A stretch of 47,012 nucleotides of DNA from Galactobacter valiniphilus (GCF_003575975.1 NZ_QQXK01000029.1:1-47012); one strand, 5' to 3'. Positions 17,776 to 27,438 are shown, counted from the first letter of the stretch. Notes: generated from the sequence alone by a model not told the origin. Numbers and translations: made by a program.

Positions 17776-19182
17776 TTACTCGCCGGCGACCGTGTGGCCC
17801 GTCGCGGCGGCGAGGGCCTGCTTGATCGTCTCGGCGTCGAGGACGCCGTCCTCGATCGCGAGCTCCAGCAGGCCGCGCTTCTCGTCCAGCGCGCGGTGCA
17901 TCAGCTCGGCCGACTTGGCGTAGCCGATGAGCGGCGAGAGCGCCGTGACCACGGAGACGGACTCGGCGACGCGGCGCGCGAGCAGCTCCTCGTTGGCCGT
18001 GATGCCCACGACGCACTTGGTCTCCAGCGTGGCGCACGCGTTGGTCAGCGACTCGACGGCGTCGAAGAGGACATCGGCCATGACGGGCTCGAAGGCGTTG
18101 AGCTGCAGCTGGCCGGCCTCCACGGCAAACGCCACGGTGTTGTCGGCGCCGACGATGCGGAAGGCGACCTGGTTGACGACCTCGGGGATCACGGGGTTGA
18201 CCTTGCCGGGCATGATCGACGAGCCGGCCTGGACGGCGGGCAGGTTGATCTCGCCGAAGCCGGCCTGCGGGCCGGAGGAGAGCAGGCGCAGGTCGTTGCA
18301 GATCTTGGAGAGCTTGATCGCCGCGCGCTTCAGGGCGCCGGAGATCAGCACGAAGACGCCGGTGTCGGAGGTCGCCTCGATGAGGTTGGCGGCGCCGATG
18401 ATGTGGATGCCGGTGATGTCGGCGAGGGCCTTCAGGACCAGCGGGCGGTACTCGGGCAGCGCCGTGATGCCGGTGCCGATGGCCGTGGCGCCCAGGTTGA
18501 GCTCAAGCAGGTTCGGGGAGAGCGTCTCCAGGAGCAGGGAGTCCTCGGAGAGGGTGTCGGCAAACGCGCCGAACTCCTGGCCCAGGGTCATCGGCACGGC
18601 GTCCTGCAGCTGCGTGCGGCCGATCTTGGTGATCTGCGCGAAGTCCTGCGCCTTGACACGGAAGGCCTGCTGGAGGGAGACATGCGAGGTGAGCAGCGGC
18701 TCCATGGACTTGTACAGGGCCAGCTTGAGGGCCGAGGGGTACACGTCGTTGGTGGACTGCGCGCGGTTCACGTGGTCGATCGGGTCCACGTAGCCCATGG
18801 GCTGGCCCAGGATCTGGGCGGCGCGGTGCGCGATGACCTCGTTGGCGTTCATGTTGGTGGACGTGCCGGCGCCGCCCTGGACGCGGTCGATGGGGAACTG
18901 ATCGTCCCACTTGCCGTCCATGACCTCGACGGCGGCCGCCTCGATGGCGCCTGCGCGCTCGTCGTCCAGCTCGCCGAGCTGATTGTTGGCGCGGGCCGCG
19001 GCCAGCTTGATCGCTCCGAGCGCCCACACGAGGTGGCGCACGCCGCCGATGGGGCGGCCGGTGATGGGGAAGTTCTCCATGGCGCGCAGGGTGCTAATGC
19101 CCCACAGCACGTCGTTGGGCACCTCGCGGCTGCCCAGAGAATCCTTTTCGACACGGGTTCCTGCGGTGGCAGGGGTGGTCAT
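17776..19182 (-). CDS. aspA: Aspartate ammonia-lyase
   Basis: 468 residues, cytoplasmic homotetramer that interconverts aspartate with fumarate and ammonia. GSSIMPGKVNPVIPEVVNQV is the signature loop with the catalytic Ser; GAGTSTNMNANEV and TKIGRTQLQDAVPMTLGQEF are the two other active-site regions. VVNQVAFRIVGADNTV and QLQLNAFEPVMAD favour AspA over fumarase. ATG at 19182 has AGGAGC upstream; the longer frame to 19251 is rejected. Confidence 0.94.
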   Translation of the reverse strand: MTTPATAGTRVEKDSLGSREVPNDVLWGISTLRAMENFPITGRPIGGVRHLVWALGAIKLAAARANNQLGELDDERAGAIEAAAVEVMDGKWDDQFPIDRVQGGAGTSTNMNANEVIAHRAAQILGQPMGYVDPIDHVNRAQSTNDVYPSALKLALYKSMEPLLTSHVSLQQAFRVKAQDFAQITKIGRTQLQDAVPMTLGQEFGAFADTLSEDSLLLETLSPNLLELNLGATAIGTGITALPEYRPLVLKALADITGIHIIGAANLIEATSDTGVFVLISGALKRAAIKLSKICNDLRLLSSGPQAGFGEINLPAVQAGSSIMPGKVNPVIPEVVNQVAFRIVGADNTVAFAVEAGQLQLNAFEPVMADVLFDAVESLTNACATLETKCVVGITANEELLARRVAESVSVVTALSPLIGYAKSAELMHRALDEKRGLLELAIEDGVLDAETIKQALAAATGHTVAGE

Positions 19183-19362
19183 CGTTGCTCCTGTTGATGT
19201 CCGTGATTCGTGTCCGCCCGGGGCGTCATGGAGGGGGCGGCGCGTCGCCATTGACGCGGTGGGTTTCGCGCTCGCGAACGGCCCACGCCACCACCCTAGC
19301 CCGGGGTCAGACCACAGCGCATATCGCGCTTCACCCCCTGGGCCCGGGGACCCGGAAAAGTG

Positions 19363-19400
19363 CCCGACGCCGCCTGCTCACGTGAGCGGCCGGCGTCGGG
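19363..19400 (-). terminator. Hairpin after the DUF1801 tandem pair
   Basis: CCCGACGCCG at 19363-19372 pairs with 19391-19400, and the loop contains the 12-bp palindrome GCTCACGTGAGC. It lies 59 bases downstream of the broken DUF1801 copy. Confidence 0.55.
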
Positions 19401-19458
19401 TCAGGGTGCCGGGCGGGCTGGGTGCCGAGCGGGCTGGGTACCGGAGCGCCCAGGGAGC

Positions 19459-19908
19459 CTAGCTGGCCTGGCCGGCCGCCTTGCGCACGAGGGCGGCGAT
19501 CTCCGCGGCGACCTCGTCGTCGATGTCCAAGAGCGCGCGGTCCGTGGCCCACATCTTGCCCTCGTCCAGCAGGGCGCCCTGCTCGAAGCCGAGGGTCGCG
19601 TAGCGGGCCTTGAACTTGGCGGCCGGCTTGAAGAACACGGCGGCCTTGCCGTCGCGGGCCCACGTGGGCATGCCGTACCAGGTCTTCGGCGCCAGCTCGG
19701 GGGCGACCTCGGCGACGATCTGTGCGATGCGCTCGGCAAGCTCGCGATCCTTGCCCTACATGGACTCGATCGCGTCGCGGTTGTCCTGCGCCTCGGCCGC
19801 CGCTTTGTCGGCGTCCTTGGCGCGCTTGGCCTCGGCGCGCAGCTCGGCGGCGCGGGCCTTGGCTGCTGCCTTCTCTTCGGCGCTCAGGCCGGGATTCTTC
19901 TCGCTCAT
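19459..19908 (-). pseudogene. DUF1801 paralogue interrupted by one amber codon
   Basis: From ATG 19908 the frame encodes MSEKNPGLSAEEKAAAKARA as in the neighbouring intact copy. It meets TAG at 19756-19758 (codon 51, context SM-stop-GKDREL) and then continues in the same frame with WYGMPTWARDGKAAVFFKPA to a normal stop at 19459. A single C-to-T change of CAG would explain it. Without the stop the product would be 149 residues. A re-initiated 70-residue piece from Met 19671 is conceivable. Upstream sequence CAGGAT at 7 nt from the ATG is shared with the intact copy. Confidence 0.85.
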
Positions 19909-19948
19909 GCGGGGAATCCTGCCACCGATGCCCACCGCACGCGCGCGC

Positions 19949-20404
19949 TCACGACGCGGGAAGCGGCTCGGCTGCCTGGCGCACCAGCTCGGCGATGCGC
20001 TGGCGCGTGTTGGGGCCCATCCCGGTGAGGGCGAAGGAGGTGGGCCAGAACTCGCCGTCGTCCAGCGGGGCGGCCGGATCGAAGCCCAGGGTGGGGTAGC
20101 GGGTCTTGAACTTCAGGGCCGGCTGGAAGAAGAACACCGTCTTGCCGTCGCGGGCCCACGCCGGCATCCCGTACATCGTCTTGCGGGTGAGGTGGGGTGC
20201 CTCGGCGGCCACGATCTCGCCCAAGGCGAGCAACAGCTTGCGGTCCGGGCCCTCGGTGGCGGCCAGCGCGTCGTCGTACGCCGCGGCCTCCGCCGCGAGC
20301 TTGTCCTCGGCCTTCTTGGACCGCGCCTCGGCGCGCAGCTCGGCGGCGCGGGCCTTGGCGGCTGCCTTCTCTTCGGCGCTCAGGCCGGGGTTCTTCTCGC
20401 TCAT
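19949..20404 (-). CDS. DUF1801 domain protein, intact copy
   Basis: 151 residues. An Ala/Lys/Glu-rich helical N-terminus (residues 8-40) precedes the DUF1801/YdhG core: TRKTMYGMPAWARDGKTVFFFQPALKFKTRYPTLGF. Function of the domain is unknown; it resembles a small beta-barrel-like fold of iron chaperone-like proteins. ATG at 20404 lacks a clear ribosome-binding site; CAGGAT ends seven bases upstream, at the same distance as in the duplicate copy 40 bases downstream. Confidence 0.82.
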   Translation of the reverse strand: MSEKNPGLSAEEKAAAKARAAELRAEARSKKAEDKLAAEAAAYDDALAATEGPDRKLLLALGEIVAAEAPHLTRKTMYGMPAWARDGKTVFFFQPALKFKTRYPTLGFDPAAPLDDGEFWPTSFALTGMGPNTRQRIAELVRQAAEPLPAS

Positions 20405-20513
20405 GCGCCCGATCCTGCCAGTTGGCGGCGTCGCCCGGCACCCCGAAGGGGCAAGGGGCGTGGGGCCGACGACGCACCTCGCCGGCCCCACGCCCCTCAC
20501 CTCGGCGCCCCGG

Positions 20514-21236
20514 CTACTTCTCCGTGAGCTTGCCCCCGGAGATGTGCAGCCGGCGCTCCGCGCGGCGGGCCACGGCGGAGTCGTGCGTGACCATGACGAT
20601 GGTCAGGCCCTCGCGCCACAGCGACTCGAAGAGGCCCATGATGTCGTCCCGCGTTGCCTCGTCGAGGTTGCCGGTCGGCTCGTCGGCGAGGAGGACCTGC
20701 GGGCGCTTGGCCAGTGCGCGGGCGATGGACACGCGCTGCTGCTGGCCGCCGGAGAGCTCGCCGGGCAGGTGATCGCCGCGGTCGGCGAGGCCCACGGAGG
20801 CCAGGGCCTCGGCGGCGCGCTGCTTGCGCTCTTCGGGCTTCGGGCCCAGCGGAGCCAGGCCCATCTCCACGTTCTCCTGGGCGGTGAGAGTGGGGATCAG
20901 GTTGTAGTGCTGGAAGACGAAGCCGAGCTGCTTGGCGCGGACGTCGGCGAGCTTGCGGTCGCCCAGCTTGGAGATCTCCTGGCCGTCCAGGATCACCGTC
21001 CCCGAGGTGGGGCGGTCCAGCGCCCCGAGCATCTGCAGCAGGGTGGTCTTGCCGCCGCCCGTGCTGCCCTGGATGGCGACCAGCTGGCCGCGGGGGATTT
21101 CTAGGGTCACGCCGGCGAGGGCGTGCACGGTGCGGCCCTTCTGCTGGTAGGTCTTCTTGACGTCGGTGAGGGCGAACATGGGACCCGCGGGCTGCGCGGC
21201 CGGTTGTGCCAGTTCCACCGTGGTGGTCTCGGTCAT
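20514..21236 (-). CDS. ABC transporter ATP-binding protein, MacB/LolD type
   Basis: 240 residues. Walker A GSTGGGKTT at 57-65, signature LSGGQQQR near 145, Walker B VLLADEPTGNLD near 165, H-loop VTHD near 205. It powers the FtsX-type permease encoded immediately upstream on the same strand (32 bases apart). Such pairs act in export or mechanotransmission at the envelope. AAGGAC upstream of ATG serves as ribosome-binding site. Confidence 0.93.
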   Translation of the reverse strand: MTETTTVELAQPAAQPAGPMFALTDVKKTYQQKGRTVHALAGVTLEIPRGQLVAIQGSTGGGKTTLLQMLGALDRPTSGTVILDGQEISKLGDRKLADVRAKQLGFVFQHYNLIPTLTAQENVEMGLAPLGPKPEERKQRAAEALASVGLADRGDHLPGELSGGQQQRVSIARALAKRPQVLLADEPTGNLDEATRDDIMGLFESLWREGLTIVMVTHDSAVARRAERRLHISGGKLTEK

Positions 21237-21268
21237 GTCTTGTCCTTAGAAAGAGGTGGTGCCGCGGC

Positions 21269-22801
21269 TCAGGCCACGGAGCGGAGGGCCTCGGCGGGGC
21301 GCAGGCGTGCAGCTCGCCAGCCGCCGAGCAGGCCGGCCAGCAGGCCGCCGATCACGGCGATGCCCGCGGCGATCGCCATGACCATGGGGGTGAACGGGGC
21401 GTTGAGGACGATGTCGGCCGCGGAGGAGGCCGCGCTCGAGGCGCCCTCGGCGCCGGGGCCGCCGCCCGTCGTCGTGCCGGAGCCCCCGGCGCCGCCGGGG
21501 CCGCCCTGGCCGCCCATGCCACCGTCCGGGAAGCCCATCCCGGACCCCGTGGAGGCCGAGGCCGTGAGGGTCGGGCCCACCAGGTTGATGATCCAGATGC
21601 CCACGAGGCCCACGGCGATGCCGATGACGCCGCCGATGAGTGCCTGCACGAGGGACTCGCCGGCCACCTGCTTCACGATGGAGCCGTTGCGCCAGCCGAT
21701 CGCCTTGAGCGTGCCGAACTCGCGCGTGCGGCGGGAGACGCCGGAGATGGTCAGCAGCACGGCGAGCAGGAAGGCCACGCCGAGGACGGCGATGGAGAGC
21801 CAGGTGCCGAGCGAGGACACGAGGTTGGAGGCCGTGGAGAGCGAACCGGAGACGGTGGAGGCGAGGTCCTCCTGCGAGTTGATCTCCTGATCGGGCAGGG
21901 CCTCGGTGAGCGAGGTCTTCAGCGCCGTGATGTTGTTGGAGGACGCGGCCTTCACGTACACCGTCGAGATGGTGTCCTCGGAGCCGGAGAGCGTCTGGGA
22001 GAGGTCCAGCGGGATGAAGACGTTGGAGGCGGTCTCGCCGTCGGAGCCCGTGGCCTTCACGAGGCCCACCACGGTGAAGTCCTTGCCGCCCAGGTTGACC
22101 TTGTCGCCCACGGCGATGTCCTCGCTTGTGGCGTAGGAGGAGTCCACCACGGCGTTGTACTCGCCGGCGTCGGAGGCGGCCAGCGCGCGGCCGTCGGTAA
22201 CCTCAACCGAGGAGAGCGGGCCCACGGTCGCGGCGTTCTCGTCCACACCCATGACGGTCATCTGGTTGACGTCGAAGCTGCCGCCGGGGCCGCCGCCCTG
22301 GCCCTCGCCGCTCGGCGGCTGCTGGCCCTGGGCGGCGCCGTCTGAAGAGCCGCCGGAGCTGGAGTCGGGGCGCTGGGGGATCTCGCCGGAGAACTCGATG
22401 TTGTTCAGCGAGAGGACCGCGGAGGCGGCCTCGACGCCGTCGGTGCCGGTGATGGTGCTCAGCGCCGCGGACTCGAAGGTGCCCGTGCCGCGGCTCGTGG
22501 TGAGGCGGCTCTGCGAGAGGGACTGCGTGCCCTCGTCGTCGGTGGTGCCGTCGTCCTCGCCGAAGTCGAAGTTCTGGCGGCCGCCGCCGCCCTCGGTCGG
22601 GGCGGCGGGGTCGCTCGTGACGGTGAGGTCGGTGCCCACGCCGTACACGGAGGAGAGCGCCTGCTCCTGCGCGCTCTTCACGCCGGAGGAGAGCGAGTTG
22701 ACGATGATGACCAGCGCGATGGCCAGGGCCATGGCGACGGCGATGATCGCGGTCTGCTTGCGGCGGCCGGAGAGCTCGCGCCGCAGGTAGCGGAAGAACA
22801 T
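21269..22801 (-). CDS. FtsX/MacB-type ABC permease
   Basis: 510 residues. One membrane segment at 18-38, a large extracytoplasmic domain of about 280 residues, then three segments with SGVSRRTREFGTLKAIGWRNGSIVKQVAGESL, the conserved coupling region. The last external loop holds a Gly/Pro-rich low-complexity insert (GGMGGQGGPGGAGGSG) and a second such stretch lies in the large domain. ATG at 22801 (MFFRYLRREL) is preferred to 22837. Forms an operon with the ATPase downstream. Confidence 0.9.
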   Translation of the reverse strand: MFFRYLRRELSGRRKQTAIIAVAMALAIALVIIVNSLSSGVKSAQEQALSSVYGVGTDLTVTSDPAAPTEGGGGRQNFDFGEDDGTTDDEGTQSLSQSRLTTSRGTGTFESAALSTITGTDGVEAASAVLSLNNIEFSGEIPQRPDSSSGGSSDGAAQGQQPPSGEGQGGGPGGSFDVNQMTVMGVDENAATVGPLSSVEVTDGRALAASDAGEYNAVVDSSYATSEDIAVGDKVNLGGKDFTVVGLVKATGSDGETASNVFIPLDLSQTLSGSEDTISTVYVKAASSNNITALKTSLTEALPDQEINSQEDLASTVSGSLSTASNLVSSLGTWLSIAVLGVAFLLAVLLTISGVSRRTREFGTLKAIGWRNGSIVKQVAGESLVQALIGGVIGIAVGLVGIWIINLVGPTLTASASTGSGMGFPDGGMGGQGGPGGAGGSGTTTGGGPGAEGASSAASSAADIVLNAPFTPMVMAIAAGIAVIGGLLAGLLGGWRAARLRPAEALRSVA

Positions 22802-22958
22802 AGGGGGTCCCTTCGTGGGCGGCACCATGCCGCCCATCTACCCCAAAAAATTAGGGAGCGCGCGTGTGCACACCGCTGGCCTCCGCTGTGTCCTGACTGT
22901 GGGCTGGTAAAAGTCTGTGAACAAGCTGGGTGGGCTTGTGGGTTTTCTGTACGACGAC

Positions 22959-22992
22959 GGCGCCCCGCCTTCCGGACGGAAGGCGGGGCGCC
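22959..22992 (-). terminator. 15-bp perfect hairpin terminator
   Basis: GGCGCCCCGCCTTCC at 22959-22973 pairs with 22978-22992 around GGAC. It lies 17 bases downstream of the surface-protein stop at 23010 and is followed on the minus strand by GTCGTCGTACAGAAAACCC. Confidence 0.78.
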
Positions 22993-23009
22993 GCTGGGGT
23001 CGGGGCAGC

Positions 23010-24535
23010 CTACTTGGACACGGCCACGGATACAGGAACGGTCGGCAGGCGGAGGACGCGGTCCACGAGATCAACCGAGCAACCGTCGAAGAAGGACTTC
23101 GGGATGGTCAGGTCCAGGGCCTCCGCCTCACGTGCGGGGTCTGCCACGAGCTCGTGGTATTCGGCGCCGCGGGTCGGGTCGGTCCACTCGGGATTCGTGA
23201 TGCTGACCTCGAGGAGCACGGCCGGCACCGTGGACTCCCACCGCTTGGCGTGCACCGTCCACGGGGTGCCCGCGGGCACCCCGAGGTCGGATCCGTCCAT
23301 GCCCACCATCCGGGTGTTCTCCATGACGGTCACGAGCGGGACCTTGTCCCCGTCCCAGCGCTGGATGGTGGAGAGCGAGCCGATGACCTCCTGCGCCTCG
23401 GGGCCCGAGATGGTGAAGCTAGCCTCCACCCGGGCCGGGGCGCCGGGGCCTCCGGCGTCGGTGTGCGTGAAGCTCACCCAGCGGGGCATGTTCTCGGTGC
23501 CTGGCACCATGCCGTCGATCAGCGGGCTGGCCGGGGTGCACTGCTCCGGCTCGTCGGAGCCAGCCACCGGCAGGGCCAGGACGCGGTCGACGAGGCCCTT
23601 CGTGCAGTCGTCGTACAAGGACTTCGGGATGGTGAGGTCGACGACCTTCGCCTCGGCAAAGGCCGCGGACACGATGCGGGCATAGCGCAGGACTGCGTGC
23701 CGTAGTTGCCGTCGCCGTAGGGGATGGTCCAGTCGGGGTTGGTGATCTCGACGCGCAGCATGACGAAGGGGTCGCCGGTCATGGCTCGCTTGGCCACCAC
23801 CGTCCACGTGGTGCCTGCCGGGAGGCTGAGTGCCGCGCCGTCGGCGGCCACCATCCGGGTGTTGGCCATCGTCGTGGGAATGGCCGCCTTTCCGTTGCTC
23901 CATCCGGCGGTGACCTCGATGGCGTCGATGACCTCCTGCCCGCCCTCGCCCCCGATCTGGAAGTCGGCGTGCACCACGGCCGGCGCGCCGGGCGTGAGCT
24001 GATTGCCGTCCTCGTCGTACGTCGGCAGGGACTCCGAGGTGTTGCTGAAGAAGATGGCGCGGTTCAGGGTGGTCTCACTCGGGAGCGTGCCGTCGATCAG
24101 CGTCTCCGACGGCGTGCACTGCTCGGGTTCCTCACCGCCGCCGTCGCTTTCGCTGGGGGTCGGTGAGGCTGAGCCGTCCGGCTCGTCCGTTGACGGCTGC
24201 CCCGACGTGGCCGGATCACTGCCCTCCGTGGCCTCGGCCGAGGTGCTCGGCGCGGCGGGATCGCTCGACTTCGAGACGCCGCCCACCTCCGGTTCGGAGT
24301 CCGGGTCCTGGGAGTCGGCCGAGCAGCTCTCGGCGACGGCCGAGGCCTGGGTGGTGGGGGCCGACAGCACGGCGCCGCCCGCCCCGAGGGTCAGGGCCAG
24401 CGCGAGCGCGGCGCCCAGGGCCGCGGCCTTGGAACGGCGAACCAGCAGCACGCCGAGCGTCAGGGCCACGGCGGCGATGGCAAAGAGGGCGAACAGGGCG
24501 CTGCCAGGCAGGCCGGTCGCGGGAAGGCGGTCCAT
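23010..24535 (-). pseudogene. Surface protein with N-terminal LPATG and two repeats, -1 frameshift
   Basis: ATG at 24535 has GGAGG eight bases upstream. Residues 4-8 are LPATG, followed by a hydrophobic segment, RRSK, and a second hydrophobic segment ending near ASA. Then comes a Ser/Pro/Asp-rich stretch and two homologous domains of about 185 residues. Each starts PEQCTPxxxLIDG and each ends LTIPKS...DGC or DDC...LVDRVLxLP. The first domain breaks after NPDWTIPYGDGNYGTQ; its end continues in another frame from about 23691. One extra base there restores a 508-residue protein. No annotated family is recognised. Confidence 0.75.
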
Positions 24536-24588
24536 GGAGGGACCTCCGGGTGCGGGGGGTGGGAGGCGGACCAAGAAGGCCCAATGCG

Positions 24589-24610
24589 CATTGTTCAATA
24601 CGCAACAATG
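24589..24610. promoter_or_regulatory. CATTGTT / AACAATG inverted repeat upstream of the surface-protein gene
   Basis: Seven-base arms with an 8-base spacer in an unusually AT-rich stretch about 55-75 bases upstream of the ATG at 24535. The position fits an operator or part of the promoter. Confidence 0.45.
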
Positions 24611-24662
24611 TTCTGCATAGTTCGTTCAGAAAAGGCCCGTCCATCGGGACAACAAAGCGAAA

Positions 24663-24693
24663 GCGCCGCCGCCCCTCACAGGGGCGGCGGCGC
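24663..24693 (-). terminator. Terminator of lysC
   Basis: A 13-bp GC stem (24663-24675 with 24681-24693) with loop TCACA. On the minus strand it is followed by TTTCGCTTTGTTG. It is preceded by GCACGACGGCG 17 bases after the stop. Confidence 0.85.
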
Positions 24694-24717
24694 CGTCGTG
24701 CTCTGAAAAAACCCGGG

Positions 24718-26004
24718 TCAGCGGCCCGTGCCGCCGTACACCGTGGCGGACTCGGAGGAGTCCAGGCCGAAGGCCGTGTGCACGGCCTCGACGGCCTTCG
24801 CGAGGCGATCGGCGTGCGTGACGACGGAGATGCGAATCTCCGAGGTGGAGATCATGTCCACGTTCACGCCGTTGTCGGAGAGCGCCTTGAAGAAGGTGTG
24901 CGAGACGCCCGGGTTGGAGCGCATGCCGGCGCCGACCAGGGAGAGCTTGCCGATCTCCTCGTTGTAATCGATGTCGGCAAAACCGATGCTCTCCTGCGCC
25001 GCGTGCAGGGCCTCGAGGGCGGCCTGGCCCTCGGAGATCGGCACGGTGAAGGAGATGTCCGTGCGGCCGGAACCGGCCGTGGACACGTTCTGCACGATCA
25101 TGTCGATGTTGGCGTTGGCCCCGGCGATGACGCCGAAGATCTCGGCCGCCTTACCCGGGATATCCGGCACGCCAATGATGGTGACCTTGGCCTCGGAGAG
25201 GTCGTGGGCAACGCCGGCGACGATGGGCTGTTCCAAGGGTTCACCCTCCTGCAGGTGGATCTTGTCATCGGGGCTGGGCACAATCCAGGTCCCCTCATGG
25301 TGGCTAAAGGAGCTGCGCACGTGCAGCGGAACACCGAAGCGGCGCGCGTACTCCACGCAGCGCAGGTGCAGAATCTTGGCGCCGTTGGCGGCGAGCTCGA
25401 GCATCTCCTCGGAGGAGACCTGGGCCAGCTTGTGGGCGCTGGGCACCACGCGCGGGTCGGCGGAGTAGACGCCGTCCACGTCGGTGTAGATCTCGCAGAC
25501 ATCGGCGCCCAGGGCGGCGGCGAGGGCCACGGCCGTGGTGTCGGAGCCGCCGCGGCCCATGGTCGTGATGTTGTTGGAGTCCTTGGACATGCCCTGGAAG
25601 CCGGCGACGATCGCGACCATGCCGCGGTCGATGGCGCGGCGCACGCGGGCCGGGGAGACCTCAACGATGCGGGCGCGGCCGTGCAGGGCGTCGGTGATCA
25701 TGCCGGCCTGGGAGCCGGTGAAGGACACCGCGGAACCGCCCTGCGCGTCGATCGCCATGGCCAGGAGGGCCATGGAGATGCGCTCGCCGGAGGAGAGAAG
25801 CATGTCCATCTCGCGGGCCGGGCCCTCGGGGGTCACCTGGTTTGCAAGGTCAAGCAGGTCGTCGGTGGTGTCGCCCATGGCGGAGACGACGACGACCACG
25901 TCATGGCCGGCGTTCTTGGTCTCGATGACGCGGCGCGCGACGCGGTTGATCCCTTCGGCGTCGGCCACAGAGGACCCGCCGAATTTCTGCACGATGAGGC
26001 TCAT
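24718..26004 (-). CDS. lysC: Aspartate kinase
   Basis: 428 residues, first step of lysine, threonine and methionine synthesis. The N-terminal kinase domain has [10 protein letters not shown] at 6-15 and [19 protein letters not shown] near 150. Two ACT domains follow residue 265 ([21 protein letters not shown] and [22 protein letters not shown]), the site of allosteric inhibition by lysine/threonine. As in many actinobacteria an internal start could make a beta subunit. No asd gene follows; lysC stands alone. ATG at 26004 has GGAG upstream. No lysine riboswitch is visible in the 134 bases upstream. Confidence 0.95.
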   Translation of the reverse strand: MSLIVQKFGGSSVADAEGINRVARRVIETKNAGHDVVVVVSAMGDTTDDLLDLANQVTPEGPAREMDMLLSSGERISMALLAMAIDAQGGSAVSFTGSQAGMITDALHGRARIVEVSPARVRRAIDRGMVAIVAGFQGMSKDSNNITTMGRGGSDTTAVALAAALGADVCEIYTDVDGVYSADPRVVPSAHKLAQVSSEEMLELAANGAKILHLRCVEYARRFGVPLHVRSSFSHHEGTWIVPSPDDKIHLQEGEPLEQPIVAGVAHDLSEAKVTIIGVPDIPGKAAEIFGVIAGANANIDMIVQNVSTAGSGRTDISFTVPISEGQAALEALHAAQESIGFADIDYNEEIGKLSLVGAGMRSNPGVSHTFFKALSDNGVNVDMISTSEIRISVVTHADRLAKAVEAVHTAFGLDSSESATVYGGTGR

Positions 26005-26138
26005 GAACGGTCAAACTCCATACGGGTGTCAACAGGGGGAGGGGCTCCCTCGCCCGGTGGTGCGAGTCTAGGTCGGGCCGCGCCGGGGGCCGTGGTCTGT
26101 GACGGGCGTGCGTCGCCCGGCTTGCTTTTCCCGGTGAA

Positions 26139-26184
26139 CGACGGCGTGTGGCCCGGTCCGCTGGGACCGGGCCACACGCCGTCG
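26139..26184 (-). terminator. 21-bp hairpin terminator after the ABC-2 permease
   Basis: Arms 26139-26159 and 26164-26184 pair perfectly around GCTG. The CGACGGCG word forms the base of both arms. It lies 19 bases beyond the stop at 26203. Confidence 0.82.
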
Positions 26185-26202
26185 GGCGGGGAAGAGCCGG
26201 GG

Positions 26203-27438
26203 CTATGCCACGCGGGTCCCGCTGGCCAAATGGCCGGCGGGGGTGACGAGCCGGCGGCGGCCCCAGCCCACGATCGCGGCCGTGAGCAGCAGCTGCACGC
26301 CGAGGCCCACGGGCCACACGGGCGCCTGCTCCGAGAGCTTGGGCGGTGTGAGGACCTTGCCCTCCAGGCACGTGACCTGGGACTGCGGGCCGGCCTGCAT
26401 CTGTCGCACGCCCATCCGCACGGAACCGAGGATGCCCGCCTGCGGCGAGGCGAAGTAGGCGTAGCCGCTGCCGTCCTGCAACACCGGATCCAGCGGGGGC
26501 GCGGCGGCATCCGCCAACACCACGAAGGGGTTGGCGGCGAGTAGCCACGTGAAACGCTCGGTGGCGGGCGCCTCCCACTCCGTCACCTCGGTGCCGCACC
26601 GCACGTCGTCGGCCTCCGGCGGGTAGGGGAGGTCTGCGTACTTCTCTGGGTCGGCCGACATCTTCTCGTCCCACTCCAGCATGGCCTTGCTGGCCTCGGG
26701 GGTGGGCTCCATCTGCGAGGAACGGACGTTCTCGTGGACGGTCATGGCGGCGACACCCGTGACGATGAGCGTTCCCAGGCCCAGCGCCGCGACCACGAGA
26801 TAGGTCGCGAGGATCGAGAACAGCGGACGTGACGTGCCGGCCGAGATGCCCACGCCGATGGCGCAGAGCACGCCGAGCTCCACCGCCACGACCAGGAGCA
26901 TGAGGAGGCAGGAACCCCAGCGCAGCTCCCCGCTGAAGGCCGCCACGGCGAGGGACGGAAGCGCCGCGACGAGGAAGGCGAGCGAGGCGACCCAGGCCGC
27001 GAGCCACTTGCCCCACAGGATCTGCCCCGGCGTCACGAGCGTGGCCTGGACGATCGCGAGGGTGCCGCCGGCGCGGTCCCCGCTGATCGCATTGGCGGCA
27101 AAGACCGGGGCGATGAGCGAGCCGAAGCCGAGGACAAAGGCGATCGCGAGCTCGAACTGGATCTGGCCGGCGCCCACGCTGCCCGGGGGCATCAGGCTCA
27201 GGCCCGTCTCCGGATCGACGGAGGAGGTGTAGGAGCTCCTGACGGCCGCGCCCACGGCGAGGGTCACGCCGAGGACCACCACGAACCACAGGCCGAGCAT
27301 GACGTACCAGCCGCGGCTGCGCAGGCGCTGGCGCAGCTCGAGCGAGAAGATCGTGCCAACGCCGTCGAGGTGGCCGAGGCGCGGGGCGGACGGGGTCGGT
27401 GCGTGCGGGCGTGTGGGGGTCTGGGTTGGCGTGCTCAC
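26203..27438 (-). CDS. ABC-2 type permease
   Basis: 411 residues. The first membrane segment follows LELRQRLRSRGWYVMLGLW. A cluster of segments lies between residues 95 and 240 with an external region of about 130 residues after it and a final segment near 385. AISGDRAGGTLAIVQATLVTPGQILWGKWLA is the typical ABC-2 cytoplasmic loop. GTG start at 27438 overlaps the ATPase stop as GTGA. Export substrate unknown. Confidence 0.85.
   Translation of the reverse strand: MSTPTQTPTRPHAPTPSAPRLGHLDGVGTIFSLELRQRLRSRGWYVMLGLWFVVVLGVTLAVGAAVRSSYTSSVDPETGLSLMPPGSVGAGQIQFELAIAFVLGFGSLIAPVFAANAISGDRAGGTLAIVQATLVTPGQILWGKWLAAWVASLAFLVAALPSLAVAAFSGELRWGSCLLMLLVVAVELGVLCAIGVGISAGTSRPLFSILATYLVVAALGLGTLIVTGVAAMTVHENVRSSQMEPTPEASKAMLEWDEKMSADPEKYADLPYPPEADDVRCGTEVTEWEAPATERFTWLLAANPFVVLADAAAPPLDPVLQDGSGYAYFASPQAGILGSVRMGVRQMQAGPQSQVTCLEGKVLTPPKLSEQAPVWPVGLGVQLLLTAAIVGWGRRRLVTPAGHLASGTRVA

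Noticed and set aside
26005-26138. Lysine riboswitch upstream of lysC
   Set aside because: No conserved lysine aptamer elements seen, and the leader is too short.
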